Assembly: GCA_965218865.1 (NCBI GenBank)
Contig: CBDCME010000073.1
Coordinates: 62,001 to 126,000, forward strand
Direction: 5' to 3'
Source: CBDCME01 sp965218865
GTDB lineage: Bacteria; Pseudomonadota; Alphaproteobacteria; JAAXGF01
DNA: 64,000 bases
In this document: positions 17,088 through 31,388 of the stretch, piece after piece
Position numbering within the stretch: position 1 is the first letter of the stretch
How the letters are laid out: each line of letters opens with the position of its first letter
The notes under the pieces: generated by a model
What the model saw: the letters and a program-made list of their open reading frames with translations, nothing else
The model's database searches: none
What the model was told of the DNA's origin: nothing
Translations under genes and position numbers: made by a program

Positions 17088-18625
17088 GCTATTGTCTTCC
17101 TCTGCTTGGTTTTCCTAAGCGCCTTGTTCTTCATAGTCCTCTCACATTCGGCCCTGATTCTGTCCAGAAGAACAGATGCGGGTTCGTCGCTTGGGTCCTG
17201 CGCGACGAGTTGACCGGTGAAGGCTTTCTTCAAAATCGATTGGCGAAGCGCATCGGCCTTCTGGAGTTCGTCGTTGATGTCCGATTCCATCTCATCGACG
17301 AGCGAAATAATCTTATAAACAATTCTTACGATTTCGCGCTGCTCTTCAATCGAACAATACGGAAATGGGTAGTTAGAGAGTTTGGCGCCGTTGATGTTTG
17401 ACTGGTTGACACCATCCGTCTTGATACTGTTGCCATGCTGTCGAGCAACGTACGAGTTAAGAAACAGATTCACGTATTGGCTTTCAACAACTGTACGGAT
17501 GTGATTTACACGAATGAGATAGCCGGCGAATATGGCCGTGCGCTCACCCCTATAAATGGCGGTCTTTCCAACCAGTTCTGGACTGTTAGTACGGTTAAAG
17601 AGAATGTCTCCATCACGCAGCAGGTACTCGGCGATTTCGACACCGTCCGAGGAGTAGACAAGCTCCGCCCAATCTAGCTTTGCATTCTGGATATTTCCCA
17701 TGCGAAGAACGGGCACCGTGCCGGACTTCGCAGACTTCGTGGCTGTACCGTATTTCACTCCGCAGGTCATCCACCCAAGTTTTTCCCACACCCACGATTC
17801 CGGCAGCTGCGGCAGTTTCGTGATCACATCGTGGGAAACATCATTTAATTGGGGCGGAGTCCTCGGTCCCGCTGGCTTCCTGCCTGACTTTCCGCTCTCC
17901 TCCCACGCCTTGACAGCAATCTTCCATTCCGAGAGTTGCTGCTCGTAGCGCGCCGCTCGCTCCTGCTTGATGCGAGCGAGCAACTGCTCGGGCGTCTCAA
18001 GCTTGTCTCTGTTCTCGTCGCGCCATTGCGCCGTGAGCTTGCCTTCAAAGGCGTGCTTGAGCACGGCCTGGCGGTAGACGTCGAGCTCCGCCCGCGCCGT
18101 CTTAAGGTTCTCGATGCCCTTGTCCAATTCGGAGAACAGCTCATCGATCTTAGCGACGATGCGGTGTTGCTCGGGCAACGGTGGCAGGTTGAATTCAAGA
18201 CCTTCAACAAACCCCTTAGTAATGGCTTTAAATGTAGAACCTGTCCCCTTACCCGATATCACAGGTTCGATGCTTCTGAAGAGGTACAACAGAAACTTCG
18301 GCTCGATCCCTCCGCAAGGATGAACTGCTGCGAGGCCACGACCGATGCAACACTCGTGCTGTGCGAGATTGGTTGGTCCGACCGGGGCTCTAACCGACAG
18401 GAGGATTGCACCTTGCTTGGCGATCTTGTTGGGCTGCGAGCAGTACATGTTGAGCGTCGGGTATAGGTCACCAAACTCCGCCTTTCCCTGAAAGAAGGGA
18501 AGGCCGTCGCCACTATGGTTGTAGGTTTTCGAGGATGGTGACTGCCCCATTACGATGCGCGTGAAGTCGGGCAGAACGCATCGTTGCCATCCCTTGAGCC
18601 CTATGTTCACTACACAATCAGTCAT
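17084..18625 (-). CDS. hsdS: Type I restriction specificity subunit HsdS
   Basis: HsdS sets the bipartite DNA target. The 513-residue protein has two target-recognition domains (about 10-165 and 285-440), each followed by a conserved helical spacer: LPPLPEQHRIVAKIDELFSE, and IEEQREIVRIVYKIISLVDE. The central spacer helix is long (ENLKTARAELDVYRQAVLKH). Everything needed for specificity appears present. It begins 4 bases after the hsdR stop and overlaps hsdM, giving the order hsdR-hsdS-hsdM. Confidence 0.94.
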   Translation of the reverse strand: MTDCVVNIGLKGWQRCVLPDFTRIVMGQSPSSKTYNHSGDGLPFFQGKAEFGDLYPTLNMYCSQPNKIAKQGAILLSVRAPVGPTNLAQHECCIGRGLAAVHPCGGIEPKFLLYLFRSIEPVISGKGTGSTFKAITKGFVEGLEFNLPPLPEQHRIVAKIDELFSELDKGIENLKTARAELDVYRQAVLKHAFEGKLTAQWRDENRDKLETPEQLLARIKQERAARYEQQLSEWKIAVKAWEESGKSGRKPAGPRTPPQLNDVSHDVITKLPQLPESWVWEKLGWMTCGVKYGTATKSAKSGTVPVLRMGNIQNAKLDWAELVYSSDGVEIAEYLLRDGDILFNRTNSPELVGKTAIYRGERTAIFAGYLIRVNHIRTVVESQYVNLFLNSYVARQHGNSIKTDGVNQSNINGAKLSNYPFPYCSIEEQREIVRIVYKIISLVDEMESDINDELQKADALRQSILKKAFTGQLVAQDPSDEPASVLLDRIRAECERTMKNKALRKTKQRKTIA

Positions 18626-18628
18626 CGC

Positions 18629-21404
18629 TTAAGCCGCCAACGCACCATTCAATTCTTCGATCAAGCTATCCATCTGGTTGCCGAAGAGCTTGTACATCTG
18701 GCCCATGCCGCCCCTGGCATCGAACGGTGCCATGTCGAGATCATCGCGTTCCAGGCGAAAAGAGGTGATGACGTGATCGCGGATCATGCGTAGCCATGTC
18801 ATCTGCTCTTCGTTGAATTTCTCTCCGCCTCCGCTGTGAAGGGTCATGACCCAGTTCTGGAAGTTGCGGCGCACGGTTTCTGAATAGGGCGAGATCCTCG
18901 CATCAATGCCGCAGACCCGGCGGATCAGCGCCACGAGCGCCGTTAGTTCAGTGACCGGCTGTTGCCCCGTGTATTCGTCGAGCAGGGCATAGGCCTGCCA
19001 GACGCGTAAGGGGGCTAGGCAGGGCTTGTCGGATTTAAGCTTGTCGAACACCTCGCGGACCATCCCGTAGGTCAGCTCGCTGCGCCGGTGCGGCTGGGCG
19101 TAGAAGATGGTCAGGGCCTCGATCTCATCACGGTTCGCTTCCAGATATTGTTCAAAGTCCTGCGCCATCGCCTCTGCATTTTCCTGGGCGTCGCCCTCCC
19201 ATTCGGCCCGGAGCACGGTATCGGGGCTCTCATGGTCGATGGTCTGTTCCTTGTCGCGGCGAATGGCGTCGATCAGCTCGATCAGTTCACCGTTGAAGAC
19301 GCCGGCGGCGTCACCGACCAGCTGCTCCTGCGCCTTTTCGCGAGCGGCCGGTGTCGGCTCGGCGTCGTCAGGCACTGGCTCGATCTCGCGGGCCTTGGCC
19401 TCGATACGGTCCGGGTCGATGGCGGCCAGCAGACTGCCGATGATGTCGGAGAGCTCTTATGCCGCCTGCCTTCTCGCGGATGCGCTCCTGCTCCTGCGGG
19501 GCAAGCTGACGGTTGAGGCGGGCGAGGCGACCGGCGAGGGAACTCACGGTGTCTTCGTCGCGCGCACCCATCATCACGCCCATGGCTAGATCCTTGAGCG
19601 GTACGGTGGGCTTGGTGATGAGCGGTTGGCTGGCGGTCTTGAGGGACTTCGTGACACCGACGGCGTCCACGATCACATAGTGCGTCTTCCCGCTGACAGC
19701 GGAGGGGGTCACCTTCTTCAGATCATCATGGTCGAGGGTACGCGTGCCGCGGCCCTTCATCTGCTCGAAATAGTTGCGGCTCCTCACGTCGCGCATGAAG
19801 AGCAGACATTCGAGCGGCTTGACGTCCGTACCCGTGGCGATCATGTCCACGGTCACGGCGATGCGCGGGTAGTAGTCGTTACGGAACTGCGCCAGGACTG
19901 ATTTCGGGTCTTCTTCGACCCTGTAGGTGATCTTCTTGCAGAACTCGTTGCCCTCAGCGAATTCCTCGCGCACGGTCTGGATGATGTCGTCGGCGTGGCT
20001 GTCGGTCTTGGCAAAGACAAGCGTCTTCGGGACTTCGGCTCGGCTGGGGAATATCTCCGGCAGCTTGTCGTGGAAGGTGCGCACGACGGTGCGAATCTGA
20101 TCGGGGTTGACGATGTCGCGGTCGAGTTGTTGGGCCACATAGGCGACGTCCTCATCCTGGATCTCCCAGCGCTTCCGGCGCGATAGGCGCTCTCGCTTCT
20201 CGACGTGCTGGTCGGCCTTGAGCTGGCCGCCATGCTTGGTCTTCTCCGTGTCGATGACATAGATCTCGTTGCCGACGTTGACGCCGTCGGCAACGGCTTG
20301 CTCATGGGCATACTCGCTGACGACGTTCTTCCTGAAGAACCCATAAGTGCGGTTGTCCGGCGTAGCGGTCAGGCCGATGAGATACGCGTCGAAATATTCC
20401 AAGACCTGGCGCCAGAGGTTGTAAATTGAGCGGTGGCACTCGTCGATGACGATGAAGTCGAAGAACTCGGGTGGAATCTGGGCGTTATAGACAACCGGCA
20501 TGGGTTGTTTGGGCTGCACCATCTCCGCCGGGTTGATCTCCTCGGCGGCTTCATCCATCTCCTGGTCTTTCAGGAGCGAGTACATGCGCTGGATGGTGCT
20601 GATGCAGACCTGGCTATCCTGGGCGACGAAGGACGATTTGAGGCGCTGGACGTTGTAGAGCTCGGTGAACTTGCGGTTTTCGTCACTGGGCACATAGGCC
20701 ATGAATTCCTGCTCGGCCTGCTCGACCAGATTCCTGGTATCTACGAGAAAAAGGACGCGCTTGGCGTCGGCGTGTTTCAGCAGCCGGTAGATCGAGGTGA
20801 TGGCGGCATAAGTTTTGCCGGAACCGGTGGCCATCTGAATGAGGGCGCGTGGGCGATCATCCTTGAAGGATTTCTCCAGTTTCTCGATGGCGTTGACCTG
20901 ACATGCTCTCAGTCCCGTGGGGTCCAGGTCCGGAAGCCCCTGGAGCCGCGCTCGGAGCGTGGCTGGCTGTGTGTGCCAGTCCTGCATGGTCTCCGGCCGA
21001 GGAAAGCTGAACACTTCCCGGGAGCGGGGTTTCGGATCGCGCGCGTCGGTGAAGCGCGTGAGCACGCCTGTGCTTTCATAGACGAATGGCAGGGGTTCGT
21101 TGTTCAGCCATTTGAGCTTGGCACCAGCATAACCGGCGGATTGCTCCTCGACCGTTGTGATCTTCTGACCCCAATCCTCCGGCTTGGCCTCGACCACGCC
21201 AACGGGTTTCTTGTCGATGAAGAGAAACTAATCCGCGGGGCCGACATCCGTTTGGTACTCACGAACGGCGATCCCGAGGCCGGCTCTGAAGTCGATCTGA
21301 ATTTTTGACTGCACGTTCCAGCCAGCCCCCTCCAACGTCGCATCGATGTTGTCGCGCGCCTTCTGTTCGGGGGTACGGTTCTTGTCAGCCATTGGCTCGG
21401 TCAT
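18629..21404 (-). pseudogene. hsdR: Type I restriction endonuclease HsdR, broken by a stop and a frameshift
   Basis: The original protein of about 920 residues started near ATG 21404 or 21392 (MADKNRTPEQKARDNIDATL). After TDVGPAD, an in-frame TAG (21228-21230) replaces what is normally tyrosine, exactly inside the PD-(D/E)XK nuclease signature (AD*FLFIDKKPVGVVEAK). The helicase motor follows intact: MATGSGKTYA, IVIDECHR, TATPDNRTYG. A second lesion near 19455-19460 (one base too many or two too few) separates LAPQEQERIREKAGG from ELSDIIGSLLAAID; the C-terminal part then runs to 18629. Long restartable pieces remain at 19368-21197 and 18629-19375, but no complete nuclease can be made. Confidence 0.92.
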
Positions 21405-21588
21405 TCCGTTCAATCGCGTTTGTTCTTCAGGTCGAGCCAGCCGGATGAACTGGGTCTGCGCGAGGCGGATGGTTCCGCCGAAACCGGAAACACCGTGGTC
21501 GACCAGCTCGGTGTCGTCCCTGTCGGTCGCGACCCCGATGTGATGGTGCCTGTCTGCCCGCGCCTCTCGACAACCGTTGAGGCACTCA

Positions 21589-21798
21589 TTACTTGCTCTC
21601 CGTCCTTTCCACTGCGGCAACCGGCCCGATGGCATTGGACTCGGTCCACTGGTCTATCTCACCCCTTCTAAAGCGCCAGGAACCGCCGACCTTGAACGCG
21701 GGGATGTCTGCCTGGGAGACCAACCGATAGATGGTGCGCTCCTTGACCTTCAGATATTCGGCCACCTCTCGCACCGTCATGACATCGGTTTCGCCCAT
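21589..21798 (-). CDS. Excisionase-type helix-turn-helix protein
   Basis: The 69-residue protein is almost entirely a MerR/excisionase-like HTH domain: MTVREVAEYLKVKERTIYRL, then VSQADIPAFKVGGSWRFRRG and EIDQWTES. Such genes often stand in front of type I restriction loci or serve as recombination directionality factors. It is 185 bases upstream of hsdR on the same strand and about 200 bases from tRNA-fMet. It may regulate the restriction operon or be left over from integration of the island at the tRNA. Confidence 0.85.
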   Translation of the reverse strand: MGETDVMTVREVAEYLKVKERTIYRLVSQADIPAFKVGGSWRFRRGEIDQWTESNAIGPVAAVERTESK

Positions 21799-21993
21799 CG
21801 GTTGGTGCGCCTTTCGAACGAGCCCACTCGCGTCGAAAAGGAAAATAGTACATTTTTGGCAAGAATACGAGCGTGACTCGACGATTTTGATCGCTAGCTG
21901 GTGCGCGTGTTGATTTGGTGTTGAGTTGGAAATTATTCCAGATCGTGCAGAAACAATAATCCCCGTTATCCTATTGGAATAACGGACTTTATT

Positions 21994-22070
<77 letters not shown>

Positions 22071-22251
22071 ACAAAGAAATCGGCCGGCGCCGGCCCGGCG
22101 TTCTCCATCGCTGGGATGGACGATACGCCGGGGCAAGACAAAGGACGCCGGCGGGCCTGTAGGATAATCGTGATCGGTCTGAAACGAAACCGCGTTGCGC
22201 CGGGCCGGATGGCGCCGGGGCAGTGGCGTGTGGCGGGCGATATGTTTCGAA

Positions 22252-22368
22252 GACCTGGCAGCGTCCTACTCTCCCGCGTCTTGAGACGAAGTACCATCGG
22301 CGCAGAGGGTTTTCACGGCCGAGTTCGGGATGGGATCGGGTGCGGACCCCTCGCCATGGCCACCAGGT
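22252..22368 (-). rRNA. 5S ribosomal RNA
   Basis: The minus strand begins GACCTGGTGGCCATGGCGAG and ends in the complementary GACGCTGCCAGGTC, which pair as helix I. Conserved internal blocks CCGATCCCATCCCGAACTCG and GGGAGAGTAGG are present. The ends are estimated to within a few bases. Confidence 0.93.
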
Positions 22369-22562
22369 CATCGAAACATACCGCTCGGGTGGCGTCTTCG
22401 CGAACAGAGCCCGCCTTCGGCCCGAAGGCGACGGACCCCTGGCGCGAATCACCCCCTCGATCAGGCGCCGCGTCCGCGCCAGGGCGGGGGAGGGCTTCGA
22501 TTGAAACGACGCCTGCGGGCGCGCGAACTTTTGTCTACGCATGAGCGTTTGGGTGCGATGCG

Positions 22563-25480
<2,918 letters not shown>

Positions 25481-25837
25481 TGCTAATCCACAAACGCCCA
25501 CGCGCAGGCAAAAGCCCGCGCGCAGCCCTCGCGAAGATACACGCCCGCCGTCGCGTCCGGCCCGGGTCGAGCCAAGGGCCCACCCACATCGGCACGAACA
25601 CGACGCGTCATTTCAAAAACCGATTCACGATGTTGAAGAACTCAATCTGCTGCTCCGCGAATGCCCGCGATCTCTTTCCGAAAGCCCGCCGAAAAAGGTG
25701 CGAGGGTACTTCCCGACGACACCGCGGCGGGTTGGGCCTAAACGGACAAAGTTCGAACCGGACGCGGTCCTCCCGCGCTGAAGCTGAGGAGGACAGCTCA
25801 CTTCGACTTTTCCGCGGCGAAAACCACCCGAAGCGGG
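25481..25837 (-). other. Spacer between tRNA-Ala and 23S rRNA
   Basis: This is the transcribed spacer of the rRNA operon. I see no gene in it. Confidence 0.8.
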
Positions 25838-25913
25838 TGGTGGAGGTGAACGGAATCGAACCGTCGACCTCATGCTTGCAAAGCATGCGCTCTCCCAACT
25901 GAGCTACACCCCC
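25838..25913 (-). tRNA. tRNA-Ala (TGC)
   Basis: The 76-nt gene on the minus strand opens GGGGGTGTAGCTCAGTTGGG, has anticodon TGC within CTTTGCAAG, the T-arm GGTTCGATTCC and an encoded CCA. It lies in the 16S-23S spacer, the usual place. Confidence 0.96.
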
Positions 25914-26037
25914 GAAAGGGACGGTGTGATCCTGTAGAGAACGCGACTTCGCCACGGGGAGGCAACAAACTCGCTGGTCTCCCAGCCGGAGAGGCGCCCT
26001 CGAGGGATCGAAGAAACCCGCTGGCCAGCCTGGCCAT

Positions 26038-26114
<77 letters not shown>

Positions 26115-26328
26115 GAATTAGCGCGGGCCACGCCGGAACGTTCGCTACCCCGACTCTTTCCCTCGGGGGAGGAAAAGTTCCGATTTGCGGAGCGATGAAT
26201 TCTGGAAGAGATGCGAAGGCGGCGGCGCCGGCCAAACGGCGCGATTGCCGTTCGAGCCTTGTGTAAGTCCGTCCGAAGACCCGCCCGAGAACGGGCCGCG
26301 GTCTTCCGACATCCCTAGAAAGGAGGTG

Positions 26329-27834
<1,506 letters not shown>

Positions 27835-28055
27835 GATCGAGTCACCGAATGGTGACAACGCCCGCGTAAGATCGCTCCCACGCGAACGTTCGGATTCCAC
27901 ACGTACGCTAACAGTTGCGTAAACGTGCGACATTTTCGCGAAACGCCGCCGCCCACGCATCCCTTCCAATTCACGATGTCAAAGACCGTCACGCGACCAC
28001 AGAAACTTCCGAGCAAACGCCCTAAACCGTCCCTCCGATCGCGTGGTAATGGGAT
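27835..28055 (-). other. rRNA operon leader
   Basis: About 220 nt separate the predicted promoter from the start of 16S rRNA. No gene is seen; this is where leader and antitermination elements would be expected. Confidence 0.6.
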
Positions 28056-28085
28056 CTTATACGTCCGTGCGATCCTTCCTGTCAA
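28056..28085 (-). promoter_or_regulatory. Promoter of the rRNA operon
   Basis: On the minus strand, TTGACA (28080-28085) is followed after 18 bases by TATAAG (28056-28061). This near-consensus housekeeping promoter lies about 220 bases upstream of 16S rRNA and 140 bases past the end of the vWA operon, so rRNA transcription starts independently of that operon. Confidence 0.8.
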
Positions 28086-28225
28086 ACCCTTCATGGGGTG
28101 ATCGAGGGTGTAAAAGAATCCGCGGGATCAAACGCGTTCCCCAACGCGTTGAGGTCGATACACAAGGATCGCGACGCCATTCCGTTCAATCCTTCGACGG
28201 GAAGGGCAAGGAGCGCGCCGATTGG

Positions 28226-29200
28226 CTACTCCACAAGCACCGAAAGAAGCACGCTCTCGACCATCTGACCCGAATGAACGTGGTGGACGCCGCCGCCGGC
28301 CGCGGCGAGGGCCGCGAAGAAGGGTTCGTGGGCATTTCCGGTGCGAACCGAGGACGGTGTCGTCACTGACAGGGAGGAGATCGTACGGGTCTCGTCGGTG
28401 CGGGCGAATCGCGCCACCTGGTCGATGGTGGCGCGGACTTCGTTGGGATGGGCCGGCGCGTCGCCGATCACGATGATGATCTGCCGGGCCCCGGGCCGGA
28501 AATTCATAAAAACCGCGCGTTTGACCCCGAGGAAGACGTCCTCCTCGATAGTGCGGCTTCCCCGCCGTGAAGGCTGGATGCGGGAGATGAAACCGACGAT
28601 ACGGGCGAGACCCTCGTTGGTTCTGGTGAGAGCCAGCGCTCGGATCGGGGGCAGGCCCGTGTCGCGGTCGCTGTAACCGACGATTCCGATACGCAGGGAG
28701 GGAACCAGCCGCTCCAGAATTCTGACGATGGCGCGGATCGAAACCGCGAGTTCGGCGATCGTCGGCGCCATGCTACGGGTACGGTCGATGACGAAGACGA
28801 GATCGAGTTCCTCGATGGTCCGGCGCGATTCCGTCGCCTCCTTGGGCGGCGCCGGGGGGGGCACGTAGACCGGTTCGGGGTCGGGTTTTGCGAGCGCCTC
28901 GGCAAGCTCGGCGATTTCCCGCCTCAAGGCCTCCGCCACGGCCTCGAGAGGTCCGGTTACCGCGGCCGCGGCCGCGGCCGCTTCGCGATCGGAGTCGATG
29001 CTCCCGGTAGCGCCGGAACTCTCGCTGAATTTCTCCTCGGTGGCCGAGAGAACGCCCGCGATGTCGGCCTTGAGGTCGAACTCTTTCTGGTAGTAGGGCA
29101 TGAGGATGACCAGAAAGAGCACGAATACGCCGGTCGACGTCGCCAGGATGTCAAGCGCGGACATCGTGAAAATGGAGAACTGGCGGTTTGGTCGGCGCAT
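28226..29200 (-). CDS. Membrane-anchored vWA protein B (MotB/ExbD-like anchor)
   Basis: The 324-residue protein has a short cytoplasmic start (RRPNRQFSIFT), one transmembrane helix at about 13-37 that contains Asp17 (SALDILATSTGVFVLFLVIL, then MPYY), an alanine/glutamate-rich coiled linker (about 60-105), a proline stretch and a vWA domain (about 130-324) with MIDAS motif DRTRS (D139, T141, S143). The anchor with an acidic residue near its cytoplasmic end resembles MotB/ExbD. It ends MVESVLLSVL, almost identical to its paralogue at 29576-30568. Last gene of the operon, 7 bases after the second FHA gene. Confidence 0.85.
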   Translation of the reverse strand: MRRPNRQFSIFTMSALDILATSTGVFVLFLVILMPYYQKEFDLKADIAGVLSATEEKFSESSGATGSIDSDREAAAAAAAVTGPLEAVAEALRREIAELAEALAKPDPEPVYVPPPAPPKEATESRRTIEELDLVFVIDRTRSMAPTIAELAVSIRAIVRILERLVPSLRIGIVGYSDRDTGLPPIRALALTRTNEGLARIVGFISRIQPSRRGSRTIEEDVFLGVKRAVFMNFRPGARQIIIVIGDAPAHPNEVRATIDQVARFARTDETRTISSLSVTTPSSVRTGNAHEPFFAALAAAGGGVHHVHSGQMVESVLLSVLVE

Positions 29201-29207
29201 GCCCGCG

Positions 29208-29579
29208 TCAGTCCCCGGCAGTCCGTTGAAGCCTGAGACGGACCCGCCCCAGTAACAGGGACTCGCCGACGGCGAGCGGCGCCAGCTCGAAGGGTCGCAG
29301 CCGCCGGGCCCCGATTAGGCTGCCATTCAGGGAGTTGAGGTCCTCGGCGAAGAGGTCGCCGCCACTCAGGCCGAGGCGCAAATGTCGCCGCGAAACCGAG
29401 ACGTCGTCGATGATCCGATCGCAAAGTCGGGGGTGGCGGCCGATGGTCAGGCCGAGTTGGAGGCCGCCGAGCTGGCGATCGCTGAACGCGATCCTCAAAG
29501 GTTGGCCTTCGCCATCGACTCCCTCGAGATTCCAGCCCGCCTTGAGGGCGGGGGCGTTGAAGCCGCCACCGACCGTCAC
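29208..29579 (-). CDS. Small FHA-domain protein 2
   Basis: The 123-residue protein is mostly a forkhead-associated domain, which binds phosphothreonine peptides. The canonical residues are visible: LTIGRHPRLCDRIIDD (Gly-Arg), VSVSRRHLRL (Ser-x-x-His) and LNSLNGSLIGARRL (Ser-x-Asn-Gly). No membrane segment or signal peptide is present, so it should be cytoplasmic. It lies between the two vWA genes and overlaps the upstream one by 4 bases (29576-29579), which implies coupled translation. Its likely ligand is a protein phosphorylated by the kinase of the same operon; that is inferred from context. Confidence 0.88.
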   Translation of the reverse strand: MTVGGGFNAPALKAGWNLEGVDGEGQPLRIAFSDRQLGGLQLGLTIGRHPRLCDRIIDDVSVSRRHLRLGLSGGDLFAEDLNSLNGSLIGARRLRPFELAPLAVGESLLLGRVRLRLQRTAGD

Positions 29580-30568
29580 CGACCTGGCTCCCGGTCGGGG
29601 CGTTCCCGCAGCACCGAGAGGAGAACGCTTTCGATCATCCGCCCCGTGTGGAGCAAGAAGTCACCGCCCCCGGATCGAGCCAGGCGGACGAAGAATTCGG
29701 GAGGGCTGTCGCCCGTGAAGATAGCCGAGACCCGGCGCGAGAGGCCGCTCGCGGCCGGTCGGCGCGCGAATTTGGTCGCGAAATCGAAACTGCGCAGCCA
29801 GTTTCGTGTATGAGCCGGTGCGTCGCCGATGACGATGACGAGGCCCTGGGCGTCTTGACGCCAATCCATGGCGAGCGCGGCGTCGAGCGCCTCGTCGACC
29901 GGTTCGGGCGGATCGCCGCCGCCGGCGGCGGAAAGGGTTTGAACGAAGCGAACGAGTTTCGATAGGTTGGCGGTGGACATCGGACTCAACGGAAATTCGC
30001 GCGTCAAATAGGCGTCTCCCCGGTCCCTGTACGCGACGAAGCCAACCGAGAGGCTGGGCGACAAACGATGAAGAACCCGGATAATGCCGAGCAGATTGGC
30101 CTGCACGTCGGCAAGCTCGTCGTCCATGCTTCCGGTCGTGTCCATGACGAAGACGAGGTCGAGATCGGATATGGCGAGCTTGCCCTCGTCGCTCACGGGT
30201 ACCGGCTCCGGCACGGGGATGGGGACGCGCGCGGCCGCGGCGGCTTCTTTCTCGGCCAGGCGAAGCCGGGCCGCGGCCGCGTCGTGGCGTAATCCTGCGA
30301 TGGCGTCGCGGGCGCGGGAAAGACGTGCTTCCGCCGAGGTTCGCTCGGCCCGCGCCGCGGTCGATTCACGATGGGCATCGGCAACCGCCTCGCTCATTGC
30401 CACGAACCGGGCCCGGGCGCCTTCCAATTCGTTCTCGATCGACGGTTCACGTAGATAGTAGGGGAACAGGAAAAGGGCCAGGAGGATGAACACGCCGAGG
30501 GCCGAGGCGAAAAGGTCGAGGGCGGAAATGCTGAGAACGTCGAAGGTTCGATTCGGTCGCACCAACAT
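29576..30568 (-). CDS. Membrane-anchored vWA protein A (MotB/ExbD-like anchor)
   Basis: The 330-residue protein has the same plan as its downstream paralogue: short basic N-terminus, one transmembrane helix (about 14-38) with Asp18 in SALDLFASALGVFILLALFL, an alanine/arginine coiled coil (about 45-112), a proline hinge, then a vWA domain (about 133-320) with an intact MIDAS motif DTTGS (D143, T145, S147) and IVIGDAPAH. It starts 4 bases after the channel gene, the usual place for a MotB/ExbD partner of a MotA/ExbB protein. The vWA domain probably faces the periplasm and could bind a protein or wall ligand through a metal ion. Confidence 0.87.
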   Translation of the reverse strand: MLVRPNRTFDVLSISALDLFASALGVFILLALFLFPYYLREPSIENELEGARARFVAMSEAVADAHRESTAARAERTSAEARLSRARDAIAGLRHDAAAARLRLAEKEAAAAARVPIPVPEPVPVSDEGKLAISDLDLVFVMDTTGSMDDELADVQANLLGIIRVLHRLSPSLSVGFVAYRDRGDAYLTREFPLSPMSTANLSKLVRFVQTLSAAGGGDPPEPVDEALDAALAMDWRQDAQGLVIVIGDAPAHTRNWLRSFDFATKFARRPAASGLSRRVSAIFTGDSPPEFFVRLARSGGGDFLLHTGRMIESVLLSVLRERPDREPGR

Positions 30569-30572
30569 CCCG

Positions 30573-31385
30573 CTAGCCCCCGTAGAGACGGTTGATGAGG
30601 TTGTCGAGACAGTACTGGCCGGCGTCGTTGAGGGCCCGTTCCTCGAAGGCTTGCACCGCGTGCTGGATGAGGACCAGGATCGCCGACATGACCAAGGCGA
30701 GCAGGGTGGTGTTGAAGGCCACGGCGAGGCGTTGGGTCAACTCGGCAAGGAGCTTCGGGTCTTGCACGTCGGCCGCGCCCGCGAAGGCGAGGGCGAGCGA
30801 GATGCCGATCACCGTACCGATGAAACCAAGAGTCGGAATGACCCAGACCACGTAGCGCACGATGCTGTAGCGCAAATCGATCTCGTGGAGAAAGAGCTCG
30901 AGGCTCGAGTTGAGCAAGACGTTGGCCTGGTCGATGGAGCGGTTGGTCTGAAACTGGACGATGACCCGATGAATCATCCGCGGAAGGAAGCGTTGTGCCG
31001 CGCGGGTTTTCGTCCTTGCCGCTTGGCGGGTCGTCGCGTAGATGCGGCGCAACTCCGGATCCTGGATGATCGTCGTTTCATCCTCGGGCAGGTAGCCGTA
31101 CCGCAACTGGCGCCGTTCGGCGACGGCGTCACGGGCACGGACCACGAGCTCGCCGAAACCGAGCGCGAAGACGAGCCACATGACGTTTTGAACCGTTAGC
31201 GGATAGGTCGCGCGATCGCGGTCGGTGAGAATTGTCGCGACCGTGTCCGGCAAATAGTTGGTCATCAAATAGATGCCCGCCACCGCGAGAACCTGGCAGA
31301 GAACGAGAATCAACGGGTGGCTCGGCACGCCAGGCAATCGGCGGGCGGGTGCGACAGGCGTCGGGGACCCCGTTTCCGTCACCAT
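30573..31385 (-). CDS. MotA/TolQ/ExbB-family proton-channel subunit
   Basis: The 270-residue membrane protein has four predicted transmembrane helices: about 24-44, 63-83, 178-202 and 222-243, with a 95-residue cytoplasmic loop between helices 2 and 3, as in MotA. The pore pair carries the family signature: IPTLGFIGTVIGISLALAF, a spacer with LLAELTQRLAVAFNTTLLAL, then a polar cytoplasmic tail. In the family, five such subunits surround two B subunits and convert ion flow into rotation. The next genes encode single-helix proteins with an acidic residue, matching the B subunit. It starts 4 bases after the first FHA gene. Confidence 0.88.
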   Translation of the reverse strand: MVTETGSPTPVAPARRLPGVPSHPLILVLCQVLAVAGIYLMTNYLPDTVATILTDRDRATYPLTVQNVMWLVFALGFGELVVRARDAVAERRQLRYGYLPEDETTIIQDPELRRIYATTRQAARTKTRAAQRFLPRMIHRVIVQFQTNRSIDQANVLLNSSLELFLHEIDLRYSIVRYVVWVIPTLGFIGTVIGISLALAFAGAADVQDPKLLAELTQRLAVAFNTTLLALVMSAILVLIQHAVQAFEERALNDAGQYCLDNLINRLYGG

Positions 31386-31388
31386 GGG

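Noticed and set aside
21963..21985. Terminator after tRNA-fMet
   Set aside because: CCGTTAT/ATAACGG forms only a 7-bp stem and is not followed by a clean T-run on the minus strand, so the evidence is too weak.
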